A DNA stretch of 64,000 nucleotides from Prostheceraeus crozeri (GCA_907163375.1 CAJQUW010005362.1:682001-746000); one strand, 5' to 3'. Positions 10,982 through 22,911 are shown, counted from the stretch's first letter. Translations and numbers: made by a program. Notes: generated by a model not told the origin, from the sequence alone.

Positions 10982-11659
10982 ATTTTACATAATTAACTAA
11001 AACCGCTTCGTCCGCCACATGCTTAGTACATAGTCATTCCTTGCCATTTTTAATTTATGTATTTTTAGAAACTTTTTAATCTGTTTTCGTCTGGCTTTAA
11101 AGAATACCCTTAGAATCATCGTAGAGACGTACGGATGAAGTATGATGATGGTCGCTTACAAGTATTAGAGTGTAGGTTTGTTTCAAGTTCTTTGGCAAAA
11201 TTGGAATTTTCTTAGTACTTTATAAAATTTGCATTGAATTCCAGAAAATATGAACATTTATCATAAAGGACCATATCTTCAAGACTGTGAAGGACCATCA
11301 CGGGACAATCTGTAACACGAAACAAATTGTATTTCGGATATACTTCAATATGTGGTTCTTTCAAATTTTCGGTGCAACGGTGCGAGCAGGTGCGGCTATC
11401 GCACAGCCCTAATTTGTAATCTACAAGTTAATGATAAGTTAAAGCTTCGATTCGATTCGACTCGATTTGCAATTCCTCAGGTCACTACTACAAGTGCACA
11501 GTCATGTACCTGATATCATACAATGAATGCTATTGTAGTAGCTTTTACATGTTTTCCAAACTTCATCACAACACATCAATTTTTCTTGATGGACACACGC
11601 GCTGAAGAGCACCAAAATCACAACTTTTTTAGAGGAAACGTTTATGTGTATAACATGTA
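10982..11659. other. Non-coding stretch with a possible hAT-type end
   Basis: GTGCGGCTATCGCACAGCCC followed by TA, ending near 11410, reads on the minus strand as TAGGGCTGTGCGATAGCC, like a hAT terminal repeat. No partner end was identified. Nothing coding was seen. Confidence 0.3.
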
Positions 11660-12400
11660 GTCAGAAGTTCTCAGTTGAGCAACCACTTTTGAAGGGAAGC
11701 AAGTTTTCTCCTGTTCCGCGTAGCAATATTTAAAAAATAAAATTTGATGTCAATGAATATATGAGGGAGTTAAGACTCCGAGATTATTTTTCTGAATCAG
11801 AACATCAAGCAAATGAGCTTAAATTAAACTGTGATAGATCGGATTTCATTCCTAGTAAGGGAACAATATTCAATAACACAACCCAATCACCATTATTGAG
11901 ACACAAACACAATGTGTGATGATGAATATCATTATCGAACAAAATTTAGTATTACGTCAAAGAGAGAATGTTTTGAAAGCAATACAAACCTTCGCAATGT
12001 CTTAATTAGATAAAAGTGACAAAAGTGGCGCGCTTATTGTGTTGGATTATGTATTTTATAAAAAGAGAATGCAGAACAGCATCTCTAAGATGCTAGTACA
12101 TACAAAATTGTTGATGTGTACAATAATTCAAAGATTACAAATATAATTATAAATTCATATAAAATGCATAGAAGTTGCTTTATGAACAGAGAGATTATCA
12201 CCTCACTAAGTTTTAATCAAAGACACCGTTCTTGTGAGGACTGCCAAAGCCCCATAAGGATGAAAATTATCTTAAACATACAAAGTCTGATCTATATAAT
12301 TGTGTACGAATCAAAGCTCCTGATGACTTAAAATTCCGTCCGATTGTCTCACAGGTGTCTGCAGAACTCTTGAAAAATGTCACGCTTTCCCTGTCAGTCT
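11660..12400 (+). mobile_element. Degenerate Penelope-like element fragment (RT N-terminal part)
   Basis: Translations match, piece by piece, the plus-strand PLE at 26.1-27.7 kb. LLKGSKFSPVPRSNI and ELRLRDYFSES correspond to LLSKGNKFAPIPKRNV and RLRLQDYFHD. CDRSDFIPSKG matches CYNKSDFLPSKG. Further on GLPKPHKDEN and DDLKFRPIVS match GLPKLHKE and LDLKFRPIIS, the reverse-transcriptase entry motifs. The frame is broken several times, so this is an old, decayed copy of a related lineage. Nothing after the FRPI motif is convincing. Confidence 0.75.
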
Positions 12401-12899
12401 AGGCTACGTTTCCGGTTTTTTTGCGTCTATTTGCAAAGACCAATGGTTTCTTTAAAGTATTTAGAATGTTCCTTTAAGAGACTTGATCTCCTCGAAGATG
12501 TAATCAGTGAGTAACTTCCACAAATTAGTGCATTTAGATAAAACTCAGACGATGCAAAAAAGATGTTGTTATTCGACAAAAAAGTTCAACAAAATTTCCA
12601 ATGAAATGCTTTTAACAAATTCGGCAACAAGATGAACCTAAAAGGCACGTATATTAAAGTACAAAAAGTTTATAAGGCCATCCAAAAACTTGACTCTGAA
12701 ACGCATATCAAGGTGTAGGCATTTCACAATTTATGTGGGCATCATACAAATTGATTGACGCAACAAATTAAGGAGTTCATCTGGAGAGGAAAATAACAAA
12801 AGTAAAAAAGAAAGATTTTTTGAAATATGCTTTTGATGTGGAGCACGATCTGAACCAGACATTCCATTATAAAATCCTTTTATAAGGGATTTATAAATT
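12401..12899. other. Low-information stretch after the PLE relic
   Basis: It may contain further decayed retroelement sequence (a plus-strand peptide ending IYKLMKYKYIREDDK runs into the next feature), but no motif is firm. Confidence 0.2.
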
Positions 12900-13095
12900 A
12901 ATGAAATACAAGTACATACGCGAAGATGACAAATGCAGGTGCGGAGAACGAATGACGATGGAGTCGTTCTCATCCACTGCAATGTCGGTTGCTTCCAGCA
13001 CCATGCACTCAGCACGACCTACACCAGTGGACGGACGTGGAAATACAATGCGCACAGCATGGGCAAGGCCGCGTGTGACGTGGATACGCCATGTA
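12900..13095 (+). CDS. GC-rich coding-like segment with donor site, unassigned
   Basis: From an ATG at 12933, or from an AG at 12938, the plus frame reads VRRTNDDGVVLIHCNVG then CFQHHALSTTYTSGRTW and HSMGKAACDVDTP, ending at a strong donor GTAAGT at 13093. G+C is far above the flanks, as in an exon. Another frame upstream reads KCRCGERMTME, like the C-terminal zinc region of a LINE. The minus strand is also open (GVGRAECMVLEATDI). An exon of a host gene is favoured, but strand and identity are open. Confidence 0.3.
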
Positions 13096-14043
13096 AGTAA
13101 TAAGGAAATCATTCTTAGGATTATCGAAACTCTTGAAAATAGATTCTTTACTTTTTGGTGGCAATGGAAATGATGTCAAATGTCACTCGAGGACTCGGTG
13201 CTTATCATCAAGCGCGATGGATAGCTAAAAGGTGATTTGCACTTCTAAAAAGACATAATTCGCTGGACAACTAGAATTGTAAAACTTAATGCGAAAAGAA
13301 TTTCAACACAAGACACTTTTGTCTGCCTCATGTATGTGTGATTTTCGTATGACGGAAATTATTCTTAAAAAGGCAGCTAAGAACAATCTGGATAGTGAAA
13401 GCTTTGCTACAGCAATCTATTCGTGAAGTCAAGCTGGAAGAAAGAGCCATCCGATGACGCGTTTGGTGTTTGCCTGTTTCTATTTCTTCTTTGTCCAGAG
13501 ATTCGATAGAAGTCATTAATAAGATAATATCCCCGTGTTGTGAACCAGCTTTTGAGTCGAAACTATTAGATGGAAACTTATCTATGTAGTTTTCGCACAA
13601 GATGATTTAGATAGATTTGCTGCAACTCTGTATTATACTGATGTTTAACACTAATCTTCAATAAACAAGAATTCTGCAATCAAATGCGTGTGTTATTAAG
13701 GTCATGAATGACGTCAATGAGTGGCATGACACATACTCAGCGAGATGTCATTATGAAAAGTAAAAGCAACTATCATAAAATAGCATAACTTTCAGGCATA
13801 CTCGCACTAAGCATGAAGCTATTTCGAAGTTTCTGTAAAATCAATAAAATAAATTAGGCCTACAGTGGGCCTTTATTGGGTATTATTGAATTATCATCAT
13901 ATGTACTATGTAAATCTATTTAGGCCTATCTATAAATCACTTCTTTATTATTATTATTAAGACCGCTTGATAAAAAAATTTTTGATAAGCTCATTTGTAT
14001 TAGTTTGTGCTGCATAGTTGCAGCTAATATTTTCAATTATTTA
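13096..14043. other. Non-coding stretch
   Basis: No supported gene. The minus-strand open frame at 13328-13600 shows no domain. CRE-like TGACGTCA at 13709 is isolated. Confidence 0.3.
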
Positions 14044-14051
14044 GTATGAGC
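14044..14051. repeat. 8-bp target-site duplication, left copy
   Basis: GTATGAGC directly precedes the left end of the P element; TATGAGCC directly follows the right end at 19997-20004. The duplicated 8 bp can be placed in two registers one base apart. Eight base pairs is the length known for P elements. Confidence 0.85.
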
Positions 14052-14464
14052 CAAGGACGTACTTTATTAAGTGAATATACCAGGACGGTGGACTGCCGAT
14101 TTAGTGCAAAATGTTTTGAAGGCCGATTGTCTGTCAGCTCCACCTCTGTCGACAAGCTGCTGCGCGCTATCACACAACGCAATTCTGTGTGCACAGTGTG
14201 CACGCTTGGTATCTTTAAGAATCGATTGCCATTAAGATGCATTATCGCTGCATGCTCCATTCGAGATGCCGAACAAATGCAGTGTTAATATAAAACTCTC
14301 CCTCAATTTATAGACGATTTTTATTTAACAAAATAAAGATCCCCGACGAGTTTCGTCACGGTGGACAGTCTCAAGGGTCCAAATTACAGGCAGCATCATG
14401 ACTTTTCTGATCTGTGGAATATTGGATCCATCGGTATTACAGATAGGTATAGATCGGTATTACA

Positions 14465-15173
14465 GAGGTGGCTTCCTTCTGCGAGAGATTGTAGAGATTG
14501 CTCCGACAATTCGCGATGCCGCTCGCCTATCGGTTTTTCCCTAATTCCCTAAGACAGCATGAGTGGCGTAAACAAAGTCACCCGGCCAAGTCAGTGAGAA
14601 TCACTTACCTTTGAGACTGTGATAATCTTACATGAACAAATTTTCTGTATACTCCATTGCTGCACCAAAGTTATTAAACGAGGTGAATTGTCATACGAAG
14701 CAGGAAACATTATTGACTTTAAAATAGTTGACTATGACATCATTGGACACGAACAGGCGTCAATGAAAGATCGGACCTACCGGGTGACGTTGGACTTGAT
14801 GAGCAGGGGTCCCCAAATTCCTCTACATGTGAATGTTGCAATGGCATGTATAAATACAGCCACATGGCTGCCCTCTTCATCTACGCAATAAAAAGGAGTC
14901 TTCTATCATAAAGGCCTTGGCGGCAACTTAATGGACGAAGCATTCTTCTTCTCTGAGATTAAGGTGTCACCTGTGGATATTCAATGAACAGATTTGTTTA
15001 CGATTGAACAGCGTAATTGTCGATATTGGCATCTCTTTTTTTCGAGGTCGAATTACTGCAAGTAATTTCGGCCTTGTATTACAGAAAATCCACCGGTCAC
15101 GAACTGAACTTCCTCCGTCTTTCATGAAGACAGTGCTCGGTGACTACAATCTCTCGCAGAAGGAAGCCACCTC
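14465..15173. repeat. 30-bp perfect inverted repeat inside the P element
   Basis: The 30 bp at 14465-14494 (starting GAGGTGGCTTCCTTC) recur as an exact reverse complement at 15144-15173, about 650 bp apart. Similarity does not extend beyond the 30 bp. It may mark a nested short element or an internal regulatory repeat in the 5' region of the P element. The intervening open frames show no known domain. Confidence 0.6.
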
Positions 15174-15264
15174 ATGGGGTGCTAATGAAGCTGCATGCTC
15201 ATACAAACGCGAAACCAATCGCTTTTGGATAATAGAGTGTCGAATGTTAGGTGCGATGGTGTAA

Positions 15265-15787
15265 ATGTCCCAGACATTGAACTTGTTCTGTGCACCCATT
15301 CTTTCAATAAAGTTGGGTCAGATCAGATATCAACCCTATGTGCCCATCTATTCACTCCCATCTGATCCTATTGAGAAAGAACGCTGGATAAAAGCCTTAC
15401 CTAACCGTCCGAACAGTGACAAAGTTTTCGTCTGTGAAAAACATTGGCCCGTTAACTGTGAAATGGTGAAAGTGAAAAGATTTTTTCGTCCTAAACATCC
15501 TCCGTCGATTTTCGCCGATATACCACCAGCTTTTTGTATTCAACAACAACCTGCGCCGCCGAGGAATGCTACGCTACGCAAAGTCACCTCTGAAGGTAGG
15601 AATATCCTTGAAGACGGACTCTCAATCTTTAATGCGAAGGATAAGATTCCTGACAGCTGGAATACATTTTGCGAGGAATGTTACCGCTATGCGAAGGATA
15701 ACAATTTGCACTATTATGCAAATGAAACCTCTTGCAACATGGTGTCGCTGAATCAAACTCTAGCATCCGTTTGTTATTCAATCAAAG
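15265..15787 (+). CDS. THAP domain exon of P-element transposase
   Basis: The protein contains LPSDPIEKERWIKALPNR and VFVCEKHW, the middle and the second C-x2-H half of a THAP (C2CH) zinc finger, then an FRPKHPPSIF segment typical of its C-terminal end. THAP domains bind the inverted ends of P elements. The first Cys pair is not clear: only FCAPIL lies upstream, so an earlier exon or damage at the N-terminus is likely. The listed start is the first ATG of the open frame, not a demonstrated initiation site. The exon ends in a good donor (AAA then GTAAGT at 15788). The rest of the enzyme lies 1.7 kb downstream. Confidence 0.7.
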
Positions 15788-16004
15788 TAAGTTTATATCA
15801 TACATGAATATATGTAGTAATCTTTGATATCTGTTATTAATTAGTTTAATTAATTAATTTGGTACTAAACAATTTACGGGATTCGTAACATTTTTCATTA
15901 TGTAAGTAACACTGACATTAAATCTTGAAGACGTATATCATTTAGAAAGGACATACGTACATACTCTCTTAAGTAGGCATAATGCCTATACGGTTATCGG
16001 CACT

Positions 16005-16062
16005 CCTGTACTTTACTGGTCCCTAATGGGTTAGGGTTATGGACCAGTGAAGTACAGGAGGT
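16005..16062. repeat. Short hairpin
   Basis: CTCCTGTACTTTACTGGTCC and its imperfect reverse complement GGACCAGTGAAGTACAGGAG face each other about 18 bases apart; a third related copy follows (TCCAGTAAAGTACAGGAG, 16068-16085). Function unknown. Confidence 0.5.
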
Positions 16063-16685
16063 CGTTTCCAGTAAAGTACAGGAGTGTCCGGTTATAGGCC
16101 TATACCTTCTAGTACTTTCCATTTTTCATTTTACATTTCCATTAGTACATGTACTTGTCACAAAACTAGTGATAGTCTTTTTCAGAAAATATGACTATAG
16201 TATTATTAATAGGCCCTACGAACTAAATTTGACTGCGACTGAGATGAAAGCCTATACACCTACGTTCAGAACATGAATTGGTGTTCATTGCAGCGTAGCT
16301 TGAAGTAGCCTGAATAGGCCTATCGGTAATAAATTTGATAACGGCTTAACCCCGTTATGGTTGCGCGCAACGATTGAGTGCAACAATTTATTCATCGTCC
16401 TTGATTGAGTTTTTGGAGTTCGAGAATGTATAATTCAGTATAATTCAGTTGACTCCCCCTGGTAATACTCGCATTTTTTAGTATGGCTTAGGCACCGATC
16501 AAGTGCTGTGTCCATGATACAACTCTGGAGGCGGCTAGATCATGGTATTGCAATGACCAAGCCGCCTCCTTATCTACGAAATCCATCATAAGTCACATAA
16601 GATTCTTTTCTGATCGCCTAAGGAATGATTCGAAATAATTGTTCAAGAAGTTTTTCTCTTTTTTTCTCTGATAGCACTTGAAATG

Positions 16686-16877
16686 CCGTATATTCCTGAC
16701 ACTGTCTTAATAGAAATCATTTGCTGATGCAGCCTGTCTTAAAAGATCATTTCATTTAACTTCTGATAAGAAAATCAAATGGAAAACATGTCTTATTAGA
16801 GGGCGATGTTTTATAACTTTCGCCAATTTTGCTGGATGTCTTATTAGAGAGAGTGTCTTGATAGAGGGAATATGCGG
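16686..16877. mobile_element. Small MITE-like unit (192 bp)
   Basis: Ends CCGTATATTCCTGACACTGT and, reverse-complemented, CCGCATATTCCCTCTATCA form a short inverted repeat, and the interior repeats TGTCTTATTAGAG-like motifs several times. It has no coding capacity. The target duplication is unclear (at most TG). The family is not assigned. Confidence 0.4.
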
Positions 16878-17405
16878 TGCATTAATACCTGAAATATGAC
16901 TTCTAATACATTATAATTAGAAATTTCGAATTCATTCTTTGTCATTCAAACGTTTATGTAGGCAGTTGTGGTAGGGTAGAAGTGCGTATCCAAGCTTGTA
17001 TGAAATTACATTACTACTGGTATGCAGTAATATTACTCGTATTCTAGACTGATCAACTTGGAAGGTAGTGAACCAACAGGCACCAGGTTGGTGCATTTTG
17101 GACCCATGTCTTGGAGTAGGCTATGCATGTGTAGTATGAAAACCGCATACACGTATTAGGACACTAATATTTAGACGACAAAAGTACATTCATGGGTCGA
17201 TTTCCTCATTTCAGATTTTGTAGATCGCATTCGCTATTAAGCTCTTATTTTATCAAATTTTCGTTCTACTGCTTGTAACTAGTTGCCGTAATTTGATAAC
17301 TTAACGATTTTGATACCATGTAAGGCACGTGATAACGAAATTAGACGATGTATAGAGATAGGCCGCCTACTAGCACCCCACTACTGCACGGTATTTGCAT
17401 TTCAG

Positions 17406-19446
17406 ATATCGAAATCTCTGAATGTTTCGGCCAACAAGCGGGGGACTCCTGTTCTGCTGAGAGACTTGCTGGGCTTTCAACATCATCTCGAGCGGTGGTC
17501 TCAGCTAGCTGAAGTGATCAACAGAACGAAAACGTAAATTCCGTCTCCCAATGAATCTGTATCCAGGCTTATCAACGATTTGAAAGACGACTTTAATGAA
17601 TCAGGATTAGTAGATGGTAGGGTTGACCTCCTTTGCGAGCAATTACAGCTTCTAAATGTTTCTTCCACTCGACGTCGCCTTTCGCAGTTAACAACTAGAC
17701 TTGCCACAGAGGTATTTCTTTCGAGTCGCAGTGGTTATAGGACTCTGAGATCCTTTCTTTGTCTTCCTCATGTATCAACTCTAAAGGAAAAAGTCGGTTC
17801 ATTCAAAGATGTAGGCAGTATTGAAGAGGCAAGTGTCACTTAGAAAAATGTTTTCGAAAGATATGAAGGTTTACAGAAACTAGTGACGTTGAAAATTGAC
17901 GAAATTTATGTGAAGCCTTCCATTCGGCATCGTGGTAATCATGTTATCGGGAATTCTGTTGATGATCCGACTAAGCCTGCTAGAACAGTGTTGGCAATAT
18001 TGCTTGATCCTTTAATGGGAGGTGAATCTTTTGTATTACGTCTGATTCCAGTGTTTTCACTCACTGCTGAGTTTATGCATGACCAAATCATGCAAACTTT
18101 GAAGCTTATTCATGATTGTGGTGGTAGACTTTTGGCAATGATAACGGATTCTCTTTCCACTAACGCAAAATTCTTTAAACTTCTACAAAATGATTGGTCT
18201 GAACCTCCGTCCACTCCATGGAAAATCAGAGATCCGTACGAAGAAAAACCAATCTTTCTGTTGTTCGATCCCACGCACATATTCAAAAATGTCCGCAACA
18301 ACTGGATTTCAGAAAAATGCAAAGAAATAGACTGTAAGCCTCCTGGTTGCGAGGAAAAAGTAACTGCACGTTTTAGTGATGTCATTGCTGTATACATGAG
18401 GGAGACAACGTTCTAAGGAGCACTCGCTTAACAGAAAGAGCCTGTTATCCAACTTCGATTGAGAGACAAAATGTTTTACTTGTTTCAGTTGTCTTTGCAG
18501 ACGCTGTCGTTAGCGCCCTGACGTTACTTGGGAAAAGCGATACTGCTAGTTTTTGTCATATGATCTGCAGATTGTGGAAAATTCTTGATGTAAAACGACC
18601 TGATGCGCACATTCGCTTCAATGATGTGAATTGTAAACCTATTGAAAAGGTAGAAGATCTGAGCTTCTTGCGAAAAGTTGTGGAAACTCTCTCTTAGATG
18701 CCAGGTGGGAAAGGAAACACAAGGATACAATCCTTTACAACACAGACCAGAGACGCGGCAATACACTCTTTGAAGTGTATAACAGAAATCTCTGAGTATC
18801 TTTTGAACGATTCGGGTGTGAAGTATGTCTTGCTTGGACAATTTCAGAATGATAGGATAGAGGGAGAATTCGGAGTGTACAGATAATTGAGCGAAGGGAA
18901 CTATCACATAGCGGTCGAACAAATATTAAGTAGTGCAAAGTTCAGGCGCCTTGATCTTTATAACAAGCTGGAGATTGAACTGGAGAAGTCGGAAATTCCA
19001 AGGAGTGAATGCTGTACTTCTGATTTCACTGAACTTGAGTTACTGTCCATGGATGATTCGATGCTTGTTGATGTAAATTCTGATTCGCGCAGCGACAGTG
19101 AAAAATCCGTGCTCTTCTATATAGCTGGATACATTGCTTTCAAGCATGAAGACCTCAAACGAAATTCTACGTTAGATGACAGTATTGATAGCTCCTCAGA
19201 ATTTACTCTTCTACTCTCTCGCGGAAAATTATCCATGCCTTGTGAAAGTCTGTTGCAGTTGTGCCACATCTCCTACGAATACTTTCGTCTTATGTCACCA
19301 GTGAAATGTAGCAACAGACTTGTTCGAGCTCTTCTTATGCTTATGCAACAGACTTATGCAACAGACTTGTTCGAGCTCTTCTTATGCTTATGGAATCGAT
19401 CTATTTTCATACAGTTTCTGATCGCGAACGAGTTGTTCGTCGTTTA
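17406..19446 (+). pseudogene. P-element transposase core (broken)
   Basis: From 17406 a segment reads KSLNVSANKRGTPVLLRD to a stop. From about 17540 the frame gives SPNESVSRLINDLKDDF and RLSQLTTRLATEVFLSS, then after a TAG at 17841 LKIDEIYVKPSIRHRGN, SVDDPTKPA, RLIPVFSLTAEFMHDQ and LLFDPTHIFKNVRNNW. These are the RNase H-like catalytic core motifs shared by P transposase and THAP9. After a frame change near 18,400 it continues as FADAVVSALTLLGKSD, DRIEGEFGVYR and FYIAGYIAFKHED, interrupted by TAG and TAA stops near 18,695 and 18,884. A 47-bp direct duplication lies at about 19,312-19,405. At least three stops and one frameshift make this a pseudogene. Confidence 0.85.
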
Positions 19447-20004
19447 GCTAACATCCTAATGAAAGGAATGGTTACCCGTGATTCATATACGATTCGATCA
19501 TTAAAACGGAAACATTCACCGGATCGAAAGAGCAGTAACCGGAAAATTATGAAATTCACTTGACTCACTATTAGATAACGTGTAAGTGATCATCGCTTTG
19601 TGATTCAAAATAAATTTTTTTTTGTAGACTACTTATTGATTCCTCATGTCCCAGAAGAACGATACATTCATTGTCTTGTTAACAATATATTTGTTGAAAA
19701 TACAAGCACTTCGTTTTTTTCAATAATGGTCTGTACATATGAATTTTTGCGAAAAATGCACATGTGCACATGTACATGTTTTTAAATGAATTATGTAGTA
19801 TGAAGATGAGGTAGTTCGACAAAACTAATACCGCCATTGGAAAGTTCATGCTCGAAATATGGCTACCTGTTATTTTTGTCTTGTTCAGAGTAGTTGTCTG
19901 AATTTCTCTTATTCAGAGTAATCGGCCTTCAAAACATTTTGCACTAAATCGGCAGTCCACCGTCCTGGTATATTCACTTAATAAAGTACGTCCTTGTATG
20001 AGCC

Positions 20005-21215
20005 TACATTTATATTTGTTAACACGAGGACGCATGTAGTCCATTTACTAAATCTTGTTCTTCAGAAATCCGAACATTGTATAGTTACAAATATTAATAA
20101 TTGTATTACAGTAATGCTATTTTCACAATCTATTTAGATAGGTCCGCATTGTATATACTGCCCATATGCAAAAATTAATGAAAAACCAGGCAAATTGTGC
20201 AGAATTGCGAGACCTCGAAACGACATCCAATCCGTCTCAAATTTTGCAGTTGTATCTACTTCTGCCATGTAAACAAAAAATGATCAGAGAGATGCAATTT
20301 AAAAAGTTTCATTTTCTCCCCTTGTGATGTGAAAGCACAGAGTAAATATATTAGGTAGAGTAGCAACTCAGTATTAATTAAAGCCCCAATGTGAATACAG
20401 TTTCGATTTCACTAAATGAACACAATTGGGTATTGTTACCGAGTGTGAGATATGCAAATTTTTGCAGTTTTGAAGAAATCACCATAGAATTGACTGATCA
20501 TGGTAGCAATGGAGAAGAAATAATAGTATTTTACAGATCCTCCGTGTCATGACTCATGACAGCCTTGGAGAAGCAATGTTTATTAAATCAGTAATTCGAT
20601 AGGTTGCCATTAATTTCATGCTGAGCCTTCTTAATAAGAGTATTTTCTTTAGCGCAAACATATCACAAGCTATCTGCCACTGGTAGAGCAAAATAAAAAT
20701 CAAAGACAATGGTCATAATTAACTTTAAAAGATGTAATAATCGCGTCCATATTACTATTCAGATTCAAGAAATCAAACATAAATTTAGTGAATCATGGAA
20801 TCATACCGATGAAAACAGAATTGAAAACTTTAAATTTCAGTCAAGAAAGCACAACAAAATCTCGACTTTTTCATGAAAACTTGCATTAGAATGCGGTTCA
20901 TGAAATTTCCTAGATAATCAGCTTAATTTCCGTTAAATTAAAATGCTTACTAGAAAATGTTCATTCCTTCTGATATACAACATACTTCATACTACTTATT
21001 TTGTGTTAACGTCAATAGAATACAAGCACAGGTCAGGAAAAATTTGCAAAAATTTATCTTATTAAAAAGTCATCAAATTTTTTTTTGGATCGCAGGACTG
21101 TAATCTCCGCAAAAACCTGAATATTTTCACATAAATAGTTTCACTGTATACAGATACTTTTTTGAGTCCACAATCTACCTTCTATATACTCACTCTATGT
21201 GCGAAACTATATGCA
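20005..21215. other. AT-rich non-coding stretch
   Basis: No open frame, exon or repeat end could be supported between the P element and the next transposon. Confidence 0.4.
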
Positions 21216-21217
21216 TA

Positions 21218-22909
21218 CAGGGTGGCGCACGTAAACCGCCGGATTTTAAACTTTTATTACTCCTCAAATATTCATCCGATCGTCATGAAATTTCGACTCA
21301 TACTAGTTTGGAGCATAGGATTTATGATGATTATACCTGTTGTACTGAGAATTGTCAGAACATTCTGATTCTATTGACCGAATGACATGTACTCATTTTG
21401 TTGACATCGAAAATCTAGATCAAGTTAATTAACTTAACATGAATCGTATTCTGCACAACGAATTGTGCGCAGTCTTGAAGTGAATATTGTTCAGTTACTT
21501 CCATGTCATATAAAATACCATTCGACGATTAAATCACTATCTGAAAAGAATCGAACATAGAAGAATGGATGATAATTCGGTTGCAGAACGAGCAAAATGC
21601 GCGGCTTGGTACGAATGGCTCAAGAGCACCGGATGCCCGTACCATAAAGCGGTGGTATCCAAACCTGTTGGCCAGTGGTAGTGTGGTGACTGTCAAGCGG
21701 GACCGGTCATCTTCTGAACGAACGGAGCATAATGTGGAACGAGTTGTGCAACACTTCGAGGAGGACCCAAACACATCTACCCGTCGTGCATCGAAGGCTC
21801 TTCAAGTGAGTCGCCGCACTATCCAGCGCATCCTCCATGACTATGGATGGCATCCGTACAAGGTCCAGGTGGTGCAGCGATTACACGAAGAAGATCTGGA
21901 AAACCGAATGGAGTGCGCAGAACAGCAGCTACAGCGCATCCAAGCCAAACCGAGCCATTTCGTGGAACTAACCTGGTCCGATGAAGCTCACTTCCATCTG
22001 GTGCTGGTGTGAATCGCCACAATTGCCGTTATTGGGCCAACCAGAACCCTCACTGGATCAAGCAAGAGTCTATGCACTCGCCACGCACCACCGTCTGGGC
22101 GGCAATCAGTCAATCAGGTATCTACGGACCGTTTTTCTTCGACACCTCCGTCAACAAGGATCGGTATCTCAAGATGCTACAGGAGGAATTTTGGCCAGCG
22201 GTGCAGTCGGACAGAAGAGGCAGGAGCATCATATTCATGCAGGATGGTGCACCTCCACACTGGGAACTTCCTGTGCGTGTGGTTGAACAAGATGCCTAAC
22301 AGACGGATAGTACGTGGATCTCCTAACATGCCCTGGCCACCGCGTTCACCTGACCTGACGCCTTGCGATTTCTTCTTGTGGGGTTTTGTCAAGTCCAAGG
22401 TTTACCATACACGGCCAACATCCATGCAAGACCTGAAGGACAGCATCATACAAGCATTTCAAGAAGTGACAACTGAGATGTGTCGAGAAGCTGCTCTGGC
22501 CTACCAAAAGCGACTCGAATCCGTCCTCGAGAATGGAGGAGGACACGTTGAAGTTCGATGACTACTAACACTTTTTTCTTATGTTTTTCATTTAATAAAT
22601 GTTTTCTATGACATTTACCTTAATTCGTTTTGGTCATTATTGATAAAGACGTGGGGGAAATAAAGGGAAAAGTTTATCATTAAATTTTACATGTTAAGAT
22701 ACATTGTTGGTATGTCAATTTTACTACATGTCATTCGGTCAATAGAATCAGAATTTCAACAGGTAATAGTTTGTTTTCTCAGTACAACAGGTATAATCAT
22801 CATAAATCCTATACTCCAAACTAGTATGAGTCGAAATTTCATGACGATCGAATGAATATTTGAGGAGTAATAAAAGTTTAAAATCCGGCGGTTTACGTGC
22901 GCCACCCTG
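21218..22909 (+). mobile_element. Tc1/mariner-class transposon with long inverted ends
   Basis: The left end begins CAGGGTGGCGCACGTAAACC and the right end is its reverse complement; similarity runs for about 130 bp nearly without mismatch and resumes after a gap to about 190 bp. TA flanks both sides, the target of this class. A transposase with DDE/D motifs fills the interior on the plus strand but is broken into several frames. The long, nearly identical ends suggest recent movement, perhaps driven in trans. Confidence 0.9.
21569..22558 (+). pseudogene. Tc1/mariner-class transposase (frameshifted)
   Basis: Three consecutive frames cover the protein. The first has a helix-turn-helix (STRRASKALQVSRRTIQR) and ELTWSDEAHFH with the first catalytic Asp. 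The second has NRHNCRYWANQNPHW, TTVWAAISQSGIYGP and IIFMQDGAPPHW with the second Asp. The third has WPPRSPDLTPCDFFLWG with the third acidic residue and the usual KSKVY tail to a stop at 22558. Frame changes near 22,005 and 22,265 inactivate it. The spacing of the last two acidic residues spans the second break, so the subfamily cannot be read safely. Confidence 0.85.
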
Positions 22910-22911
22910 TA

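Larger units (their letters stand above)
15788..17392. other. Probable P-element intron
   Basis: Non-coding between the THAP exon donor and an acceptor-like TTTGCATTTCAG ending near 17405. It holds a short hairpin at 16005-16062 and a MITE-like unit at 16686-16877. Confidence 0.4.
14052..19996 (+). mobile_element. P element with THAP-domain transposase, 5.9 kb
   Basis: The ends are nearly perfect inverted repeats of about 80 bp beginning CAAGGACGTACTTTATTAAG, flanked by an 8-bp target duplication. Between them, on the plus strand, lie a THAP exon (15.3-15.8 kb) and a P/THAP9-type transposase core (17.5-19.4 kb) separated by an intron-like stretch. Length and organisation fit an originally complete element. 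The transposase now has in-frame stops and a frame change, so this copy cannot encode a full enzyme. The near-identity of the long ends suggests a fairly young insertion or selection on the ends. Confidence 0.9.

Noticed and set aside
12945-12990. GVVLIHCNVG resembles the HC-x5-R loop of dual-specificity phosphatases
   Set aside because: The required Arg is absent and the following residues do not fit; treated as coincidental.
16025-16045. TTAGGG-like hexamers suggesting interstitial telomere repeat
   Set aside because: Only about two imperfect units inside a hairpin.
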